A DNA stretch of 64,000 nucleotides, taken from the NCBI RefSeq assembly GCF_000720475.1, contig NZ_JOAP01000022.1:62001-126000 (forward strand), written 5' to 3'. The notes beneath the pieces were generated by a model. That model saw nothing but the letters and a program-made list of their open reading frames with translations. It had not been told where the DNA came from and did no database searches. Below, piece after piece: positions 1 to 9,019 of the stretch. Each line of letters begins with the position of its first letter. Within the stretch, counting starts at the first letter, position 1. This stretch comes from Streptomyces aureocirculatus (lineage in GTDB: Bacteria; Actinomycetota; Actinomycetes; Streptomycetales; Streptomycetaceae). A program made the position numbers and the translations under genes.

Positions 1-109
1 CGATCCGCTTGGAGGCCGCCTGTTGGCTGATTCCCGGTTCGTCGGCCGCAGCCTGGAACTGGCCGGTGTCGGCGCCGGTCACGAACGTCCGCAGCGCTTC
101 AACATCCAC
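1..109 (-). CDS. LysR-family regulator, N-terminal part only (runs off the window)
   Basis: Read from a GTG at 109 toward the window edge, this encodes VDVEALRTFVTGADTGQF followed by an AAADEPGISQQAASKRI-like stretch. That is the usual opening of a LysR-type winged helix-turn-helix, with its helix-turn-helix around residues 18-36. A GGCGGAAGC ribosome binding site precedes the GTG. Only about 36 residues lie in the window, so the effector domain cannot be judged. It is divergent from the sugar O-acetyltransferase gene, and LysR regulators commonly control the gene they diverge from. Target and inducer are unknown. Confidence 0.7.
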   Translation of the reverse strand, partial: MDVEALRTFVTGADTGQFQAAADEPGISQQAASKRI

Positions 110-125
110 GCTTCCGCCTCACTTT

Positions 126-142
126 CACAACCTTGAGTTGTG
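126..142. promoter_or_regulatory. Palindromic candidate LysR operator
   Basis: CACAAC and GTTGTG form a perfect 6-bp inverted repeat around a 5-base spacer, between the divergent LysR and O-acetyltransferase genes. Its size and position match the T-N11-A type of site used by LysR regulators. Function is inferred from position only. Confidence 0.4.
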
Positions 143-199
143 TCTGGTGTGGTGCGGGGTTGTTTGATCGAGTGTTCTGCGTGGTGATGGGATCGGCGC

Positions 200-751
200 A
201 TGTCTACTCGAACAGAGCAGGTTATGTATGTCCAGGCGCCTGATTTCGCGCGTCATGTGGAGCGGGTCATGGAGGTGACCGATGTGACGTCTCGACTGAA
301 CGTGCTTCCGTTCAGCGATAGCGCAGGTCGCGCGGAACTGCTTTCTGTTGTATTCGGTGGCCCGCTGCCGGAGTCGGTGACGATCTACCCGCCGTTCTTC
401 ACCGAGTACGGGTTGAACACGACGTTCGGGGAGAACGTCTTCGTCAACCAGGGATGCACCTTCATGGACAAGGGAGGCATTCGTATCGGCAACGGCGTCA
501 TGATCGCCCCGAAGGTGAGTCTCATCACCGGAGGCCATCCCCTGCCCCTGGCCGAGCGCCGCGAGTACCTCTCCTTCGCCCCGATCGTCATCGAGGACGA
601 CGTCTGGATCGGGACGGCTGCCGTGATCACGCAGGGGGTGACTATCGGCGCCGGTGCGGTGGTCGCTGCCGGAGCGGTGGTCACTCGTGATGTCCCTGCC
701 GGCACCGCGGTCGCGGGTGTGCCCGCCCGGGTGATCAAGACGATCGGCTGA
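200..751 (+). CDS. Sugar O-acetyltransferase, maltose/galactoside acetyltransferase family
   Basis: This 183-residue protein has the family's expected length and architecture: an N-terminal helical segment (about residues 1-55), then a left-handed beta-helix of hexapeptide repeats. Examples are GNGVMI, IEDDVWIG and VTIGAGAVVAAGAVV. The catalytic histidine of the family is present as H113 in the ITGGHPL motif. Members transfer acetyl from acetyl-CoA to a hydroxyl of sugars such as maltose, galactosides or virginiamycin-like acceptors. The acceptor cannot be told from sequence. The ATG at 200 has only a weak upstream GGGAT. The neighbouring divergent LysR gene suggests inducible expression. Confidence 0.85.
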   Translation: MSTRTEQVMYVQAPDFARHVERVMEVTDVTSRLNVLPFSDSAGRAELLSVVFGGPLPESVTIYPPFFTEYGLNTTFGENVFVNQGCTFMDKGGIRIGNGVMIAPKVSLITGGHPLPLAERREYLSFAPIVIEDDVWIGTAAVITQGVTIGAGAVVAAGAVVTRDVPAGTAVAGVPARVIKTIG

Positions 752-801
752 CCCCCCGGGTTGCTGGACGGGGCATGCAGCACCTCCACGGTCTGGTTCT
801 G

Positions 802-951
802 ATGCCTCGTCATGCCCGGCTGCCCGACAGGCAGTGGGACAGCATTCGGCCTCTGCTGCCCTCTTCCCCGTACGGGGCCAGGCATCAACCGGTACCGGCA
901 TCTCAGGCGACATCCGACATATGCGGCTGGCCACGATCATGAGCCAGCGGG
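802..951 (+). pseudogene. IS5-family transposase, N-terminal remnant
   Basis: Translation from the ATG at 802 gives MPRHARLPDRQWDSIRPLLP, the typical opening of IS5-family transposases (LTDxQWxxIxPLLP). It loses similarity after about 25 residues and stops at 951. No DDE domain or inverted repeats follow, so this is only a fragment left by deletion or partial transposition. Confidence 0.5.
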
Positions 952-1149
952 AGAACCAAGAGCTGAAGTGCCCGGCGCCCGCGTCGTACTCCCCTGGTAA
1001 GAGCCGCGTGAATCCCGAACGGCGGCTCCCTCGGGCGCAGGCGTCGGCAGTTCAGCCCGCACCCGTCTTCCCTGCGACCGAACTGGGCCGCTCTCGACAC
1101 CCGTGCTGTGTTCCCGGCGTGAGGACGTCCCGGGTCGGGTCACAGGCGG

Positions 1150-1720
1150 TCGGTGTTCGTGACGTCCGAGCCCAGGCCGCTGCGGGCGCACCTCGTCGCC
1201 GGGCTCCACCGCGTACGCCACAGTCCGCGTCGCGTACCAGACCGGACCCGCGGGCGTCCCCTGTTCGGCGTGAACGGGGGCGAGCAGCGAGCCGTCCAGT
1301 CCCACCCACTCCTTGTCGGCCTTCACGCGGGACAGGTCGACCTGGGGCAGGTCGACGAGTCACGAGCCGGGCACAGCTTCGGGGCGAACCTCGGAACCTT
1401 GACGTGCGTCGGTGCGCCCAGTCCGACGGTCAGGCCGTTGGCACCGCCCCGGAGGCCATGTCGGCGTCGATGCCGACCAGGTGGCACAGGGTGCACTCGG
1501 CGTCGGACATCGGCCGTGCCCAGTCGTACGCCTCCTCGAACAGCTTCTCTGCCGGGCCGCGTACGTGAGGGCGGGCAGGTCCTTGAAGACGGGGATGGCG
1601 CCGGGCGCGTCAGCAGCCGGTGTGCCGGGAGCGCAGCGAGGTGGTGGTCGCTTTTTCCCGGGGCCGGCTCCCTGTCCTGCTGACCAAGCGTCAGGATATG
1701 GTCGGTGACGCGGTAGGTCA
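1150..1720 (-). pseudogene. Decayed gene of unrecognised family
   Basis: Several coding-looking stretches lie on the minus strand in different frames. One is IPVFKDLPALTYAARQR near 1560-1610. One is FEEAYDWARPMSDAECTLCH followed by LVGIDADMASG near 1440-1545. One is KADKEWVGLDGSLLAPVHAE near 1260-1325. Their composition (YDW, CxxC, charged patches) is unlike random GC-rich translation, but no frame is continuous. The family is not recognised. The parts could belong to one frameshifted gene or to two adjacent ones. Confidence 0.35.
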
Positions 1721-1842
1721 GGACACATCTGTCTCCAGCCACTCCTGCGTGTCGCGGGCTGGCGCGAGAGCACCGTCTCAACCCCATTCGACAGCAATGC
1801 CCAGTTCCGGATCGCTTCGGAAAGCCAGCCGCACAGCTTGGT

Positions 1843-2362
1843 GTGCAGTTCCCGTGGCAAACAGCGCCGAAAGCCGTTGTCGCGACAGCAGCGATAGCGG
1901 CCTGTGCCACCGTTACTCCTGCTGCCGTGGCCAGTCCCGGACCGATCAAAGACGGCAGCGGCGCGGCCAAGATCGTGGACAAGAGCTTCTATACGCTGGC
2001 TTCACCCAGCGGTGAGAATCCCATCCTGCGGGCAGGCAACGCGAAATTCGGGCGCGCCCACATCAAGCAGGGCGGTAAAGCACCACCACAAGCCCAGCCA
2101 CCCGTACACGCGAGCGGCCAAGAAGAGGTGGCAGGGCGCCTTCAACAATGGGATCTGCAAAGGGCTCAGCCGGTACTACACGCTGTACTGCTACCCCTAC
2201 CGGAGCGGGACGAGTAAGCGCACCATGTGTGTGTACGTCGACTTCGCCGACTATAAGTTCCACGGGCGGAACATGGGCCAGAAGGGCATCATCACCGCCT
2301 ACTGGACCAAGGGCCAGCGGGGCCCGAAGGGACGCGACTCATGTCTGGCACAGAGCGGCTGA
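1843..2362 (+). pseudogene. Small secreted protein interrupted by a one-base frameshift
   Basis: The first frame gives a Sec-type signal peptide (KAVVATAAIAACATVTPAAVAS) and a mature start. It runs to GNAKFGRAHIKQGG. The reading then continues in the next frame as KHHHKPSHPYTRAAKKRW and on through GICKGLSRYYTLYCYPY to the stop at 2362. The junction is an AAA run at 2077-2079, where one base fewer would restore a single protein of about 170 residues. The mature part is basic and aromatic with several cysteines, as in small secreted actinomycete proteins of unknown function. The proposed GTG start at 1843 is weak. The break could be a real mutation or a base-calling error. Confidence 0.55.
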
Positions 2363-2589
2363 CCGACTCCACCCCTCACCGGCGCTACACGCCGGGAGAC
2401 AAGGTGACGCCACGAGAGGCTACCGACCACCCCGATGACCCGGTGGGCACGGTCGTGGCACGTATGTCCACCGACGAACTCCTCGTAGACTTCCCGCAGG
2501 CCGGCGGCGAGGTCTACCTGGACGATGAAGTCGAACTCATCGAGCCGGCACCGCCGGGCTGGACGCCACCGTCCTCAGCACCGTCTTAG
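2341..2589 (+). CDS. Small acidic hypothetical protein (82 aa)
   Basis: The gene overlaps the end of the preceding secreted-protein frame by 22 bases. The centre (DPVGTVVARMSTDELLVDF, then GGEVYLDDEVELIEP) reads like a small beta-barrel or SH3-like module, but the family is not recognised. The N-terminal 25 residues are low-complexity and may not be translated, since an alternative start could lie downstream. It may be co-transcribed with the broken secreted gene. Confidence 0.4.
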   Translation: MSGTERLTDSTPHRRYTPGDKVTPREATDHPDDPVGTVVARMSTDELLVDFPQAGGEVYLDDEVELIEPAPPGWTPPSSAPS

Positions 2590-2758
2590 AGTCGCTTCCA
2601 TTCTGTGTTGCATTCTACGATGCGGACTTGATCCGGCTGACGGTGGCTACCGCTCCCGGCGGCGGTCCAGGGCCTCCACGACGAGCGCATGTTCCCCGAG
2701 AGCACTTGCTCGACCTGCCCGCGCAGGCACGTACCGAGGCCCTGGACGACCTGGCGTC

Positions 2759-3043
2759 CTATTCGGCCACGCCCTGCCGGCGTTCGCCCGACGGGTAGGG
2801 CGCATGCGGGTGCGCGGCCACGCACAGCCCTCCGACTCGATGGACCTGGTCCAGGCACTGATCGATCAACCCGCCCCTGACCTGGTGGTGCCAGTCGATG
2901 ACCTCGCCGGGCTTGATGCCGAGCGCGAGCCAATGCGGCGTGAGTTCCCCGTCCGGGCGAACCGAGTAGACATGACAGTCCCCGCGGTACCAGGCCGCCC
3001 CGCGTCCGACCACCCGCGTCGGCGGGAAGCTCAAGTCCGACAA
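2759..3043 (-). pseudogene. PHP-domain metal-dependent phosphoesterase, internally deleted remnant
   Basis: The reading starts with AWYRGDCHVYSVRPDGELTP, close to the N-terminal metal-binding motif of PHP-domain phosphoesterases (RGDxHxHSxxSDG). It then jumps to a C-terminal block, LIDQCLDQVHRVGGLCVAAH followed by PHAPYPSG. The roughly 100 residues normally between these are missing. The second histidine of the HxH pair is tyrosine, so metal binding would be impaired even without the deletion. After PHAPYPSG the frame is lost. This is a dead gene. Confidence 0.6.
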
Positions 3044-3620
3044 GGTTCTCCCCTCAGAGTCCTGTCGAGCCAGCGCACAACCAGACCTACCAGTTCCGTT
3101 GCACCACTGGGCGCCGTCTCAGCCGAGAGGTCAGGTCGCATTCTGACGATCAGTTATTACCGGAGTGGATGAGGATGGTCTGGTCCACACCCGACACGTG
3201 TGCTGAGCCCGTGCTCGGCAGCCTGGCATCTGCCCTGTACATCATCAACCTGCCCGTCGACGACGCCATGATCACCGACCTCGCCACTGCGGCCACGGCA
3301 GGAATCACCACCCTGGCCGACCGGCACCACAGCGGCCCCGGCTGAGCTGCCGCGCCGCACTGACAAGGGCCTCCTGGCGACTCACCGCAGGGCCCTCGGG
3401 ATCCGCTTGGCTGCGACAACAGATCCACCCCCTCCGAGGTGCGGCAGCAGTCCGCGCTGAGCCGGGCAGCGGCCATCGCCAACTCCCTTGATCTATCGGG
3501 CTGTTGTGGGCAGTGTCGTGCACCACGGGCAAGGAGTGGTCCGGTACCGGGATCCACACCTGCGCGGGGCACGCGACGCAGAGCAAGTTCGACCGATCGG
3601 TTCCGGCTGGAAGGAGCGCC
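3044..3620. other. Mostly non-coding stretch before the CHAT operon
   Basis: No recognised gene lies here. A short open frame at 3175-3345 on the plus strand (56 codons, starting MVWSTPDTCAEPVLGSLASA) has no recognisable family and no clear ribosome binding site. It may be a relic. The promoter of the downstream operon should lie in the last 150 bases, but no convincing -35/-10 pair was identified. Confidence 0.3.
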
Positions 3621-4532
3621 ATGAGCTGCCAACAACGGCTGGCGCGTGAATACGAGCAGCTTCGCCAGGCGCAGTTCGATTCCGCGCGAAAGAGCGCTGC
3701 GCCGGGACAGTGGCAGGCTCTGGTGGGCAAATACCGCAGGGCCTTGCGGGACCACGCGGACCTCGAAACGTCCCGCGGGCTGGCTCGCGCACTGTGGCGC
3801 TGGTCAATGGCGCTGACCGCGGCGGGCAACGCCGCCGGTGCGGTTGAGGCGGGGCGCCAGGCGGCATCGGAGTTCGACTCTGTCTTCAGAAAGACGCTGG
3901 ACTGGGATGCCGATGAACGTTCGCCCGCAGTCGACGAGGCGCTGGCGGAACTGCTCGTGGCCCGCACCGACCTCGCCGAGATCCTCGCCGAGGCAGGCGG
4001 CCTGGACGAGCGCATCCGTGTTCTCGAGGAGGCCCGTGAGGCCGGGCACAGCGTCGAGGCCGGTCCACGGACGCGGCGGGCGCTGGGGACCGTGCATCAC
4101 AATCTGTCCATCGCCGAAATGACCCGGCTGCTCGATGCCGTACGGCGCCGGGGCGGCGCCGACCCGATGGTCCCCACCCTGTCGGCCTCCCGCGCCGTGG
4201 AGATCCGGCAGGGCCTGATCGACCCCCTCGACCCGCTGACCCTGTGGGAACTGGCCAACACCTATATCCAGTACCTGCGGTGCCTGGGCATGGTGGAGGA
4301 GCCGGACCGGGCGGTGATGGTGCTCGACCTGGCCGCGAAGCTCGTCGCGATGATGCCCGCAGGTACGCCCGCCGACCTCCGCCCCCAGCTCGACCAGACG
4401 GTGAACATGCTGTGCACGGCCTACCCCGGTCACGCCCGGCAATTCGCGAAGGCCTACCCGGGAGGGGGCACCGGCCGCCGGTCACCCCGTTTCGGATTCC
4501 GGCGTTCCCGCCGCCGGCCGCCGTACGGGTGA
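3621..4532 (+). CDS. Helical-repeat (TPR-like) protein, first gene of the CHAT operon
   Basis: The ATG at 3621 follows an AAGGAGC ribosome binding site at ideal spacing. The open frame upstream of it has no coding character. The 303-residue product is almost all predicted helix, rich in Ala, Arg, Leu and Glu. It contains TPR-like phrases such as SRGLARALWRWSMALTAAGN and TDLAEILAEAGGLDERIRVL. No signal peptide or membrane segment is seen, so it should be cytosolic. The C-terminus is basic and low-complexity. Its stop is 12 bases before the start of the CHAT/NTPase gene, so the two are probably co-transcribed. It could be a partner or sensor subunit of that protein. The family is not recognised. 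Confidence 0.7.
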   Translation: MSCQQRLAREYEQLRQAQFDSARKSAAPGQWQALVGKYRRALRDHADLETSRGLARALWRWSMALTAAGNAAGAVEAGRQAASEFDSVFRKTLDWDADERSPAVDEALAELLVARTDLAEILAEAGGLDERIRVLEEAREAGHSVEAGPRTRRALGTVHHNLSIAEMTRLLDAVRRRGGADPMVPTLSASRAVEIRQGLIDPLDPLTLWELANTYIQYLRCLGMVEEPDRAVMVLDLAAKLVAMMPAGTPADLRPQLDQTVNMLCTAYPGHARQFAKAYPGGGTGRRSPRFGFRRSRRRPPYG

Positions 4533-4544
4533 GGGGGAACGGTT

Positions 4545-7500
4545 GTGATCGTATTGCGACTCGAGGCGCGGGAGATGACGGGAGCGGACCGGTGGCTGTG
4601 GCGGCTGACCGGGCCCGACGACCGGGTACTGGCCCACCACGACGTACGTCTGAACCTGGCCAGTGCGCAGTACGAGGCCGCAGTCGACCTCCTGGGATAC
4701 CTGTGGCGGCATACGCCTCCCGACCTGCGCGACGTCCGGGAGGCAGAGATCGTCCACGAGGTGGGCGGCTGGCTCGGCGAACAGGTCCTTGGCCCCGTGG
4801 CCGACGCGCTGCGGGCGGCGGCTCCCTGCGCGGTGCGGGTGGTGGTACCGGCGGACGCTGGAGAACCGGCGCGCCGGCTCCTGTCCCTGCCGCTGGAGCT
4901 GGCCCATGCGCAGGAGCAGCCGCTGGCCCTGCAGGACGTCACCCTGGTGACGCAGTGCGGGCCCGACACCCGGCCACCGGACGGCGGACCAATGCCGCGC
5001 ACTGGTCAACCGGTGCGGATCCTGGCCCTGTTCAGCCTGCCGGAAGACAGCCGGGCGCTGAATCTGCGCCGTGAACGGCGGCGCCTGGAGCGGCGGTTCA
5101 CCGAGGCGGCCCGGGCGGGCCGGGGTGTCGAGATCCACTGCCTGCAGTACGGGGTGACCCGCGAGCGCCTCAAGGCCGTACTGGCGCGACCCGAGGGCTG
5201 GGACGTGATCCATGTCTCCGGCCACGGCACGCCCGGTGAACTCCTCCTGGAAACTGATTCCGGGCTGGCCGACCGGGTTGCTGCGGACGAGGTGACAGAC
5301 CTGCTCAGCATGGCGCGGGGCGTCAAGCTGGTCACGCTGTCGGCTTGCTGGTCCGCGGGGCGGGCCGTACGGCAGCGGCGGCGGCTGCTCAGCCTCTCCG
5401 ATCAGCACGACGCGGAGCCGACGGCGAAGGACGCGGAGCAGGAACCCGCGCCCGGCCCGGCCGGCCCGCTCGCGAACATGATCGCCGAGCAACTGGAGTG
5501 CGCGGTGCTGGCCATGCGCTACCCGGTGGCCGACGACTTCGCGGCGGCGCTGGCCGAGCGGGTCTACAGCAAGCTGATTCTCGACGGGCAGCCGCTGCCA
5601 CGCGCCCTGGCCGGCACCGTCAAGGAGCTGTCGCAGCCTGACGAGCCCGTGCCGCAGTTGGCCCTGCAGGCGGGGACTGCGACCCTGTCCGGTGCGCGGG
5701 CGCTGGAGCTGACCATGCCCGCGCCTGCGTCAGTCGAGGCACAGGCGGCGGAGACGGCGGCAGGAACGCTGCCGGTGCCGGAACGCTTCGTCGGCCGGGT
5801 CATGACCATGGCGAGGGCCGGTGCGGCCCTGTCGCCGGACAGCGCACTGCGCGGAGTGCTCCTGCAGGGCATGCCCGGGGTGGGCAAGACCGCCTGCGCC
5901 GCGGAGCTCGCGGCCACGCACGAGCATGCCTTTGAGAAGGTCATCTGGTTCCGGGCAGCGGCCGAGACCGCCCCGCGGCCGGACCCGGGCGGCGCCCTCA
6001 CCGAACTCGTCGCGGCCATCGAGCAGGCTGTGCCCGAGCTGGACCGCGCCGAACTACCGGCGGGTCCCGGCCGCTTCGGGGAACTGCTGACACAACTGCG
6101 CGCCCGCACCGAGCGCCGCCGGCTGCTGCTCGTCATCGACGGCATCGACCACTTGCTCACAGCGGACCGCGACTGGCGGGACGGGCGCTGGAAGGACCTG
6201 CTGCACGCTCTGGCAGGGCACAGCGGCCGCACCCGGCTGATCCTGTCCGGCCGCACGGTGCCGCGTACGTACCCGAGCGGCCTGCTCACCGTCCCCGTGG
6301 GACCGCTCACCCACGACGAGTGCTTGCTGCTGCTGACGGAACTGCCCCGGCTCGCCCAACTGGCGAGCGTTGGCGTGCCCGGCATCACCGACCGGCCCGG
6401 CGAGGCGCGCCGACTGGCCGGGACGCTTCTGGCAGCGGCCGGCGGACATCCCCTCCTGCTGGAGCTGGCCGACGGCCTGTGCGCCGATCCCGGCCGGCTC
6501 GCCGAGCCGGCCTCATCTGTCCGACGGGCGCACAACAGGGGTGAGGATGCCCGTACGGGTGTCCTCAGCGCCGGGCAGGCCACCGTGGGCGACGTCGATC
6601 ACCTGCAGAACATGCGTGTCTGGACCGGGACCGTCGTCGGCTGCCTGCCCCCGGAAGTCCGCGATCTCTTCTACTTCCTGTGCTGCCTGGAGGAAGCGGA
6701 CCGTACCCTGCCGACCGTGGAACAGAACTGGCCGGACCTGCGCTCCCGGCTCGGTCACGGCGGGACACCCGTGGACGTGAGTCTGCTGACGGCGGTGGAC
6801 CAAGGGCTGCTGACGCTGCGGGGCCGGACCGGCGACGTGTCCCTGGAGATCCACCACGTGATCGCCGGCGCGGGCCGCGAACTCGCCGGCGGCGACTTTC
6901 GCGCGATGGTCGACACCCGGATGGCCGGCTACTGGGTGACGGTGTTCGAGATGGCCTGGACCCGGGAGGGCACCGATACGGACGGAGCGCACCTGACCGG
7001 GCCGCTGATCGCGCGGGCCGGCATGTCGGCGGTGCCGTACCTGGCCCGGGACGGCAACCCGGAGGTGGCCGAAGGACTGCTGGAAGCGGTGCTGCTGCGC
7101 GACGCCACGAGGCCGGTGGCCGCACGGGTGGCGCCCCTGATGCGACGGCTGGCCGTGCAGCACCTCACGGGCGGCGGCGGGCAACGCCTCTCCGCCGCGC
7201 ACACGAGGGTCATGCGGCTGATCAACCCCGAGCAGGCCGCCGCACAGACCCGCAGGACGCTCGAAAGGGCGCGGGCCGCAAAGGACTACGAGGTGGCGGC
7301 GGGCGCGACGGGCCGCCTGATCGAGTCCGCCGTCCGGGCGGGGCGCATCCAGGACGCGCTCGCGCTGGCCGAGGAGCAGATCCAGTACGTGCGGCGGGCG
7401 GGCTTCGGCGGTTGGGAAAGATGTCGCAGCGAAGTGAACCGGGTCCATGTGCTGGCCAACTCCCAGCACGTGGAACAGGCGCTCACCGAGGCCGCCGATC

Positions 7501-8822
7501 TGATTGAGCGGATGAGGCCGCTACCGCGGGGATCGAGGGACGCGGAGAGTGCTTCGTGGTGGGCGGTGTGGGAGGAACTCCTCGACACCGCCCAGCGGGC
7601 GGCTGTCCGTGTCGGCCGCTGGGAGCAGGCGCTGACGTACAACGCGGAGCTGTGCGCCTCCAAGGAAGCCCGCGGCGCCCCCCTCACCGACCTCGTCCAG
7701 GCCCGCCACGGCGCCTATATGCCGCTGCTCGAACTGGGGCGCACCGACGCGGCGCTCTCCCTCGTGGACGCGAGCCGGCAGATCGCCGAGCGCCTCGGCG
7801 ACCCCTTTGTGCTCGCCGACGTATTCGGCGCCCTGGGAAACATCGAGGACGCCCGCGGGCACGGGGACGTGGCGATCGACCGGGCCCGGGACTGCCTGCG
7901 CTACGCCTATCGGGCACAGGTTCCCCACACCATCGCGATCGGCCACGTCAATATCGGCACCTATCTGAAGGTCCACGCCCGGGACGGCACAGCGGCGGTG
8001 GCCCATCACCTGGCGGCCGTGCTCCTGGGCAGGCTGACCGGCGGCGTCACCAGCGATGCCGGGATCGCGATAGCCGGTGATCTGTACGAGTTCGGGCCGG
8101 AACTCGAACTGCCCGGCAGCCCGGAGGCGCTGTGCGAACGCGTCGGCCAGGTCCCCGGGGTGGACCTGCTCCCCGTACTGCGTCAGCTCGCACCCGGCCC
8201 GGCCACGCTGAGCGGCCTGCTGGAGAGCGTGATCGAGGAAGCGCGCCAGCAGGTTGAGCAGCCGTCCGCCGGCTCGGCGCTGGCGGAAGCCGTGTGGTCC
8301 ATTTATTGGGAGCCGCTGATCGCCGCGCTGGTGGCCGCCACCCGCGGCAACACCGCGGCGTACATCAACCTGCGCAAACGCCTCGCCGAGCTGGAGACCC
8401 TCGACCCCCGGTTCGCGGAGCCGGCCGCAAGGCTGCGGCGGCTCTACGACGGCGAACGCGGGCCGGACGTCCTCGCCGATCTGGAGCCGCTGGACACCGC
8501 TGTGGTCAGCCGAGCCCGGCAAGCACTGGAGAACGAGGTCACCGTACCCACTGAGCTGCGGTTGGTGCTGAACTACAACCTGGCTCTGGGCACTTTCGTC
8601 GCGGCCGCCGCCGGAGACGAGGCCAGCGCGTCCGTAGCGCGGGAAGGCCTTGCCGACTTCGCCGCAGACGCCTCGCTCGTGCCGATGTCGGCCGTCCTGA
8701 ACGAGGTTGTCGCCGGCAGCCGCGAAGCCGGACTGCTCACGCAACTGGACGACCCCGTGCAGCGCGAGGTCGTGGCCCTGGTGCTGCGCCACATCAGCCA
8801 TGTCGAGGCGGCGATGGGCTGA
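4545..8822 (+). CDS. CHAT protease-STAND NTPase-TPR protein (1425 aa)
   Basis: The GTG start at 4545 has a strong AGGGGGAA ribosome binding site. The N-terminal 360 residues form a CHAT domain, a caspase/separase-like cysteine protease. The catalytic histidine is H227 in IHVSGHG and the cysteine is C268 in VTLSACWS. A STAND/NB-ARC-type NTPase follows, with Walker A GMPGVGKT (K448) and Walker B RRLLLVIDGID (D532). About 700 residues of TPR-like helices make up the rest, from near residue 800. In STAND proteins the repeats sense a ligand and the NTPase drives oligomerisation that activates the N-terminal effector. By analogy this is a regulated protease of a conflict or programmed-death system. 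The substrate is unknown. The gene is intact with every catalytic residue present. Confidence 0.88.
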   Translation: MIVLRLEAREMTGADRWLWRLTGPDDRVLAHHDVRLNLASAQYEAAVDLLGYLWRHTPPDLRDVREAEIVHEVGGWLGEQVLGPVADALRAAAPCAVRVVVPADAGEPARRLLSLPLELAHAQEQPLALQDVTLVTQCGPDTRPPDGGPMPRTGQPVRILALFSLPEDSRALNLRRERRRLERRFTEAARAGRGVEIHCLQYGVTRERLKAVLARPEGWDVIHVSGHGTPGELLLETDSGLADRVAADEVTDLLSMARGVKLVTLSACWSAGRAVRQRRRLLSLSDQHDAEPTAKDAEQEPAPGPAGPLANMIAEQLECAVLAMRYPVADDFAAALAERVYSKLILDGQPLPRALAGTVKELSQPDEPVPQLALQAGTATLSGARALELTMPAPASVEAQAAETAAGTLPVPERFVGRVMTMARAGAALSPDSALRGVLLQGMPGVGKTACAAELAATHEHAFEKVIWFRAAAETAPRPDPGGALTELVAAIEQAVPELDRAELPAGPGRFGELLTQLRARTERRRLLLVIDGIDHLLTADRDWRDGRWKDLLHALAGHSGRTRLILSGRTVPRTYPSGLLTVPVGPLTHDECLLLLTELPRLAQLASVGVPGITDRPGEARRLAGTLLAAAGGHPLLLELADGLCADPGRLAEPASSVRRAHNRGEDARTGVLSAGQATVGDVDHLQNMRVWTGTVVGCLPPEVRDLFYFLCCLEEADRTLPTVEQNWPDLRSRLGHGGTPVDVSLLTAVDQGLLTLRGRTGDVSLEIHHVIAGAGRELAGGDFRAMVDTRMAGYWVTVFEMAWTREGTDTDGAHLTGPLIARAGMSAVPYLARDGNPEVAEGLLEAVLLRDATRPVAARVAPLMRRLAVQHLTGGGGQRLSAAHTRVMRLINPEQAAAQTRRTLERARAAKDYEVAAGATGRLIESAVRAGRIQDALALAEEQIQYVRRAGFGGWERCRSEVNRVHVLANSQHVEQALTEAADLIERMRPLPRGSRDAESASWWAVWEELLDTAQRAAVRVGRWEQALTYNAELCASKEARGAPLTDLVQARHGAYMPLLELGRTDAALSLVDASRQIAERLGDPFVLADVFGALGNIEDARGHGDVAIDRARDCLRYAYRAQVPHTIAIGHVNIGTYLKVHARDGTAAVAHHLAAVLLGRLTGGVTSDAGIAIAGDLYEFGPELELPGSPEALCERVGQVPGVDLLPVLRQLAPGPATLSGLLESVIEEARQQVEQPSAGSALAEAVWSIYWEPLIAALVAATRGNTAAYINLRKRLAELETLDPRFAEPAARLRRLYDGERGPDVLADLEPLDTAVVSRARQALENEVTVPTELRLVLNYNLALGTFVAAAAGDEASASVAREGLADFAADASLVPMSAVLNEVVAGSREAGLLTQLDDPVQREVVALVLRHISHVEAAMG

Positions 8823-8869
8823 TGTGTGTGTGGTTACGGGTGACACGGCCCGTGGGGATACTTGCGGTC

Positions 8870-9019
8870 ATGGAGCAGGAACCGAAGGACATCGACGTCA
8901 AGATGAACGCCGACGGCGAGCTGCTGTACCTCGATGGTGAAGACTGGGTGCCGTATCTCGACGTGGAGGTCGACGGCGGCACGCCTGGGCATCTGGTCAG
9001 GGGCGACAACGATCAATGA
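8870..9019 (+). CDS. Small acidic protein (49 aa) in the CHAT operon
   Basis: The product, beginning MEQEPKDIDVKMNADGELLY, is strongly acidic and lies between the CHAT/NTPase gene and the membrane-protein gene. Its stop overlaps the next start (ATGA), which argues for translation. A longer version from ATG 8822 would overlap the CHAT stop as TGATG, but the added residues (MCVWLRVTRPV...) look non-native. No family is recognised. Size, acidity and position would suit a regulator, adaptor or protease substrate, but that is inference only. Confidence 0.6.
   Translation: MEQEPKDIDVKMNADGELLYLDGEDWVPYLDVEVDGGTPGHLVRGDNDQ

Noticed and set aside
7521..8846. 441-codon minus-strand frame opposite the CHAT-STAND gene
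   Set aside because: Antisense to a clearly coding TPR region, without motifs.
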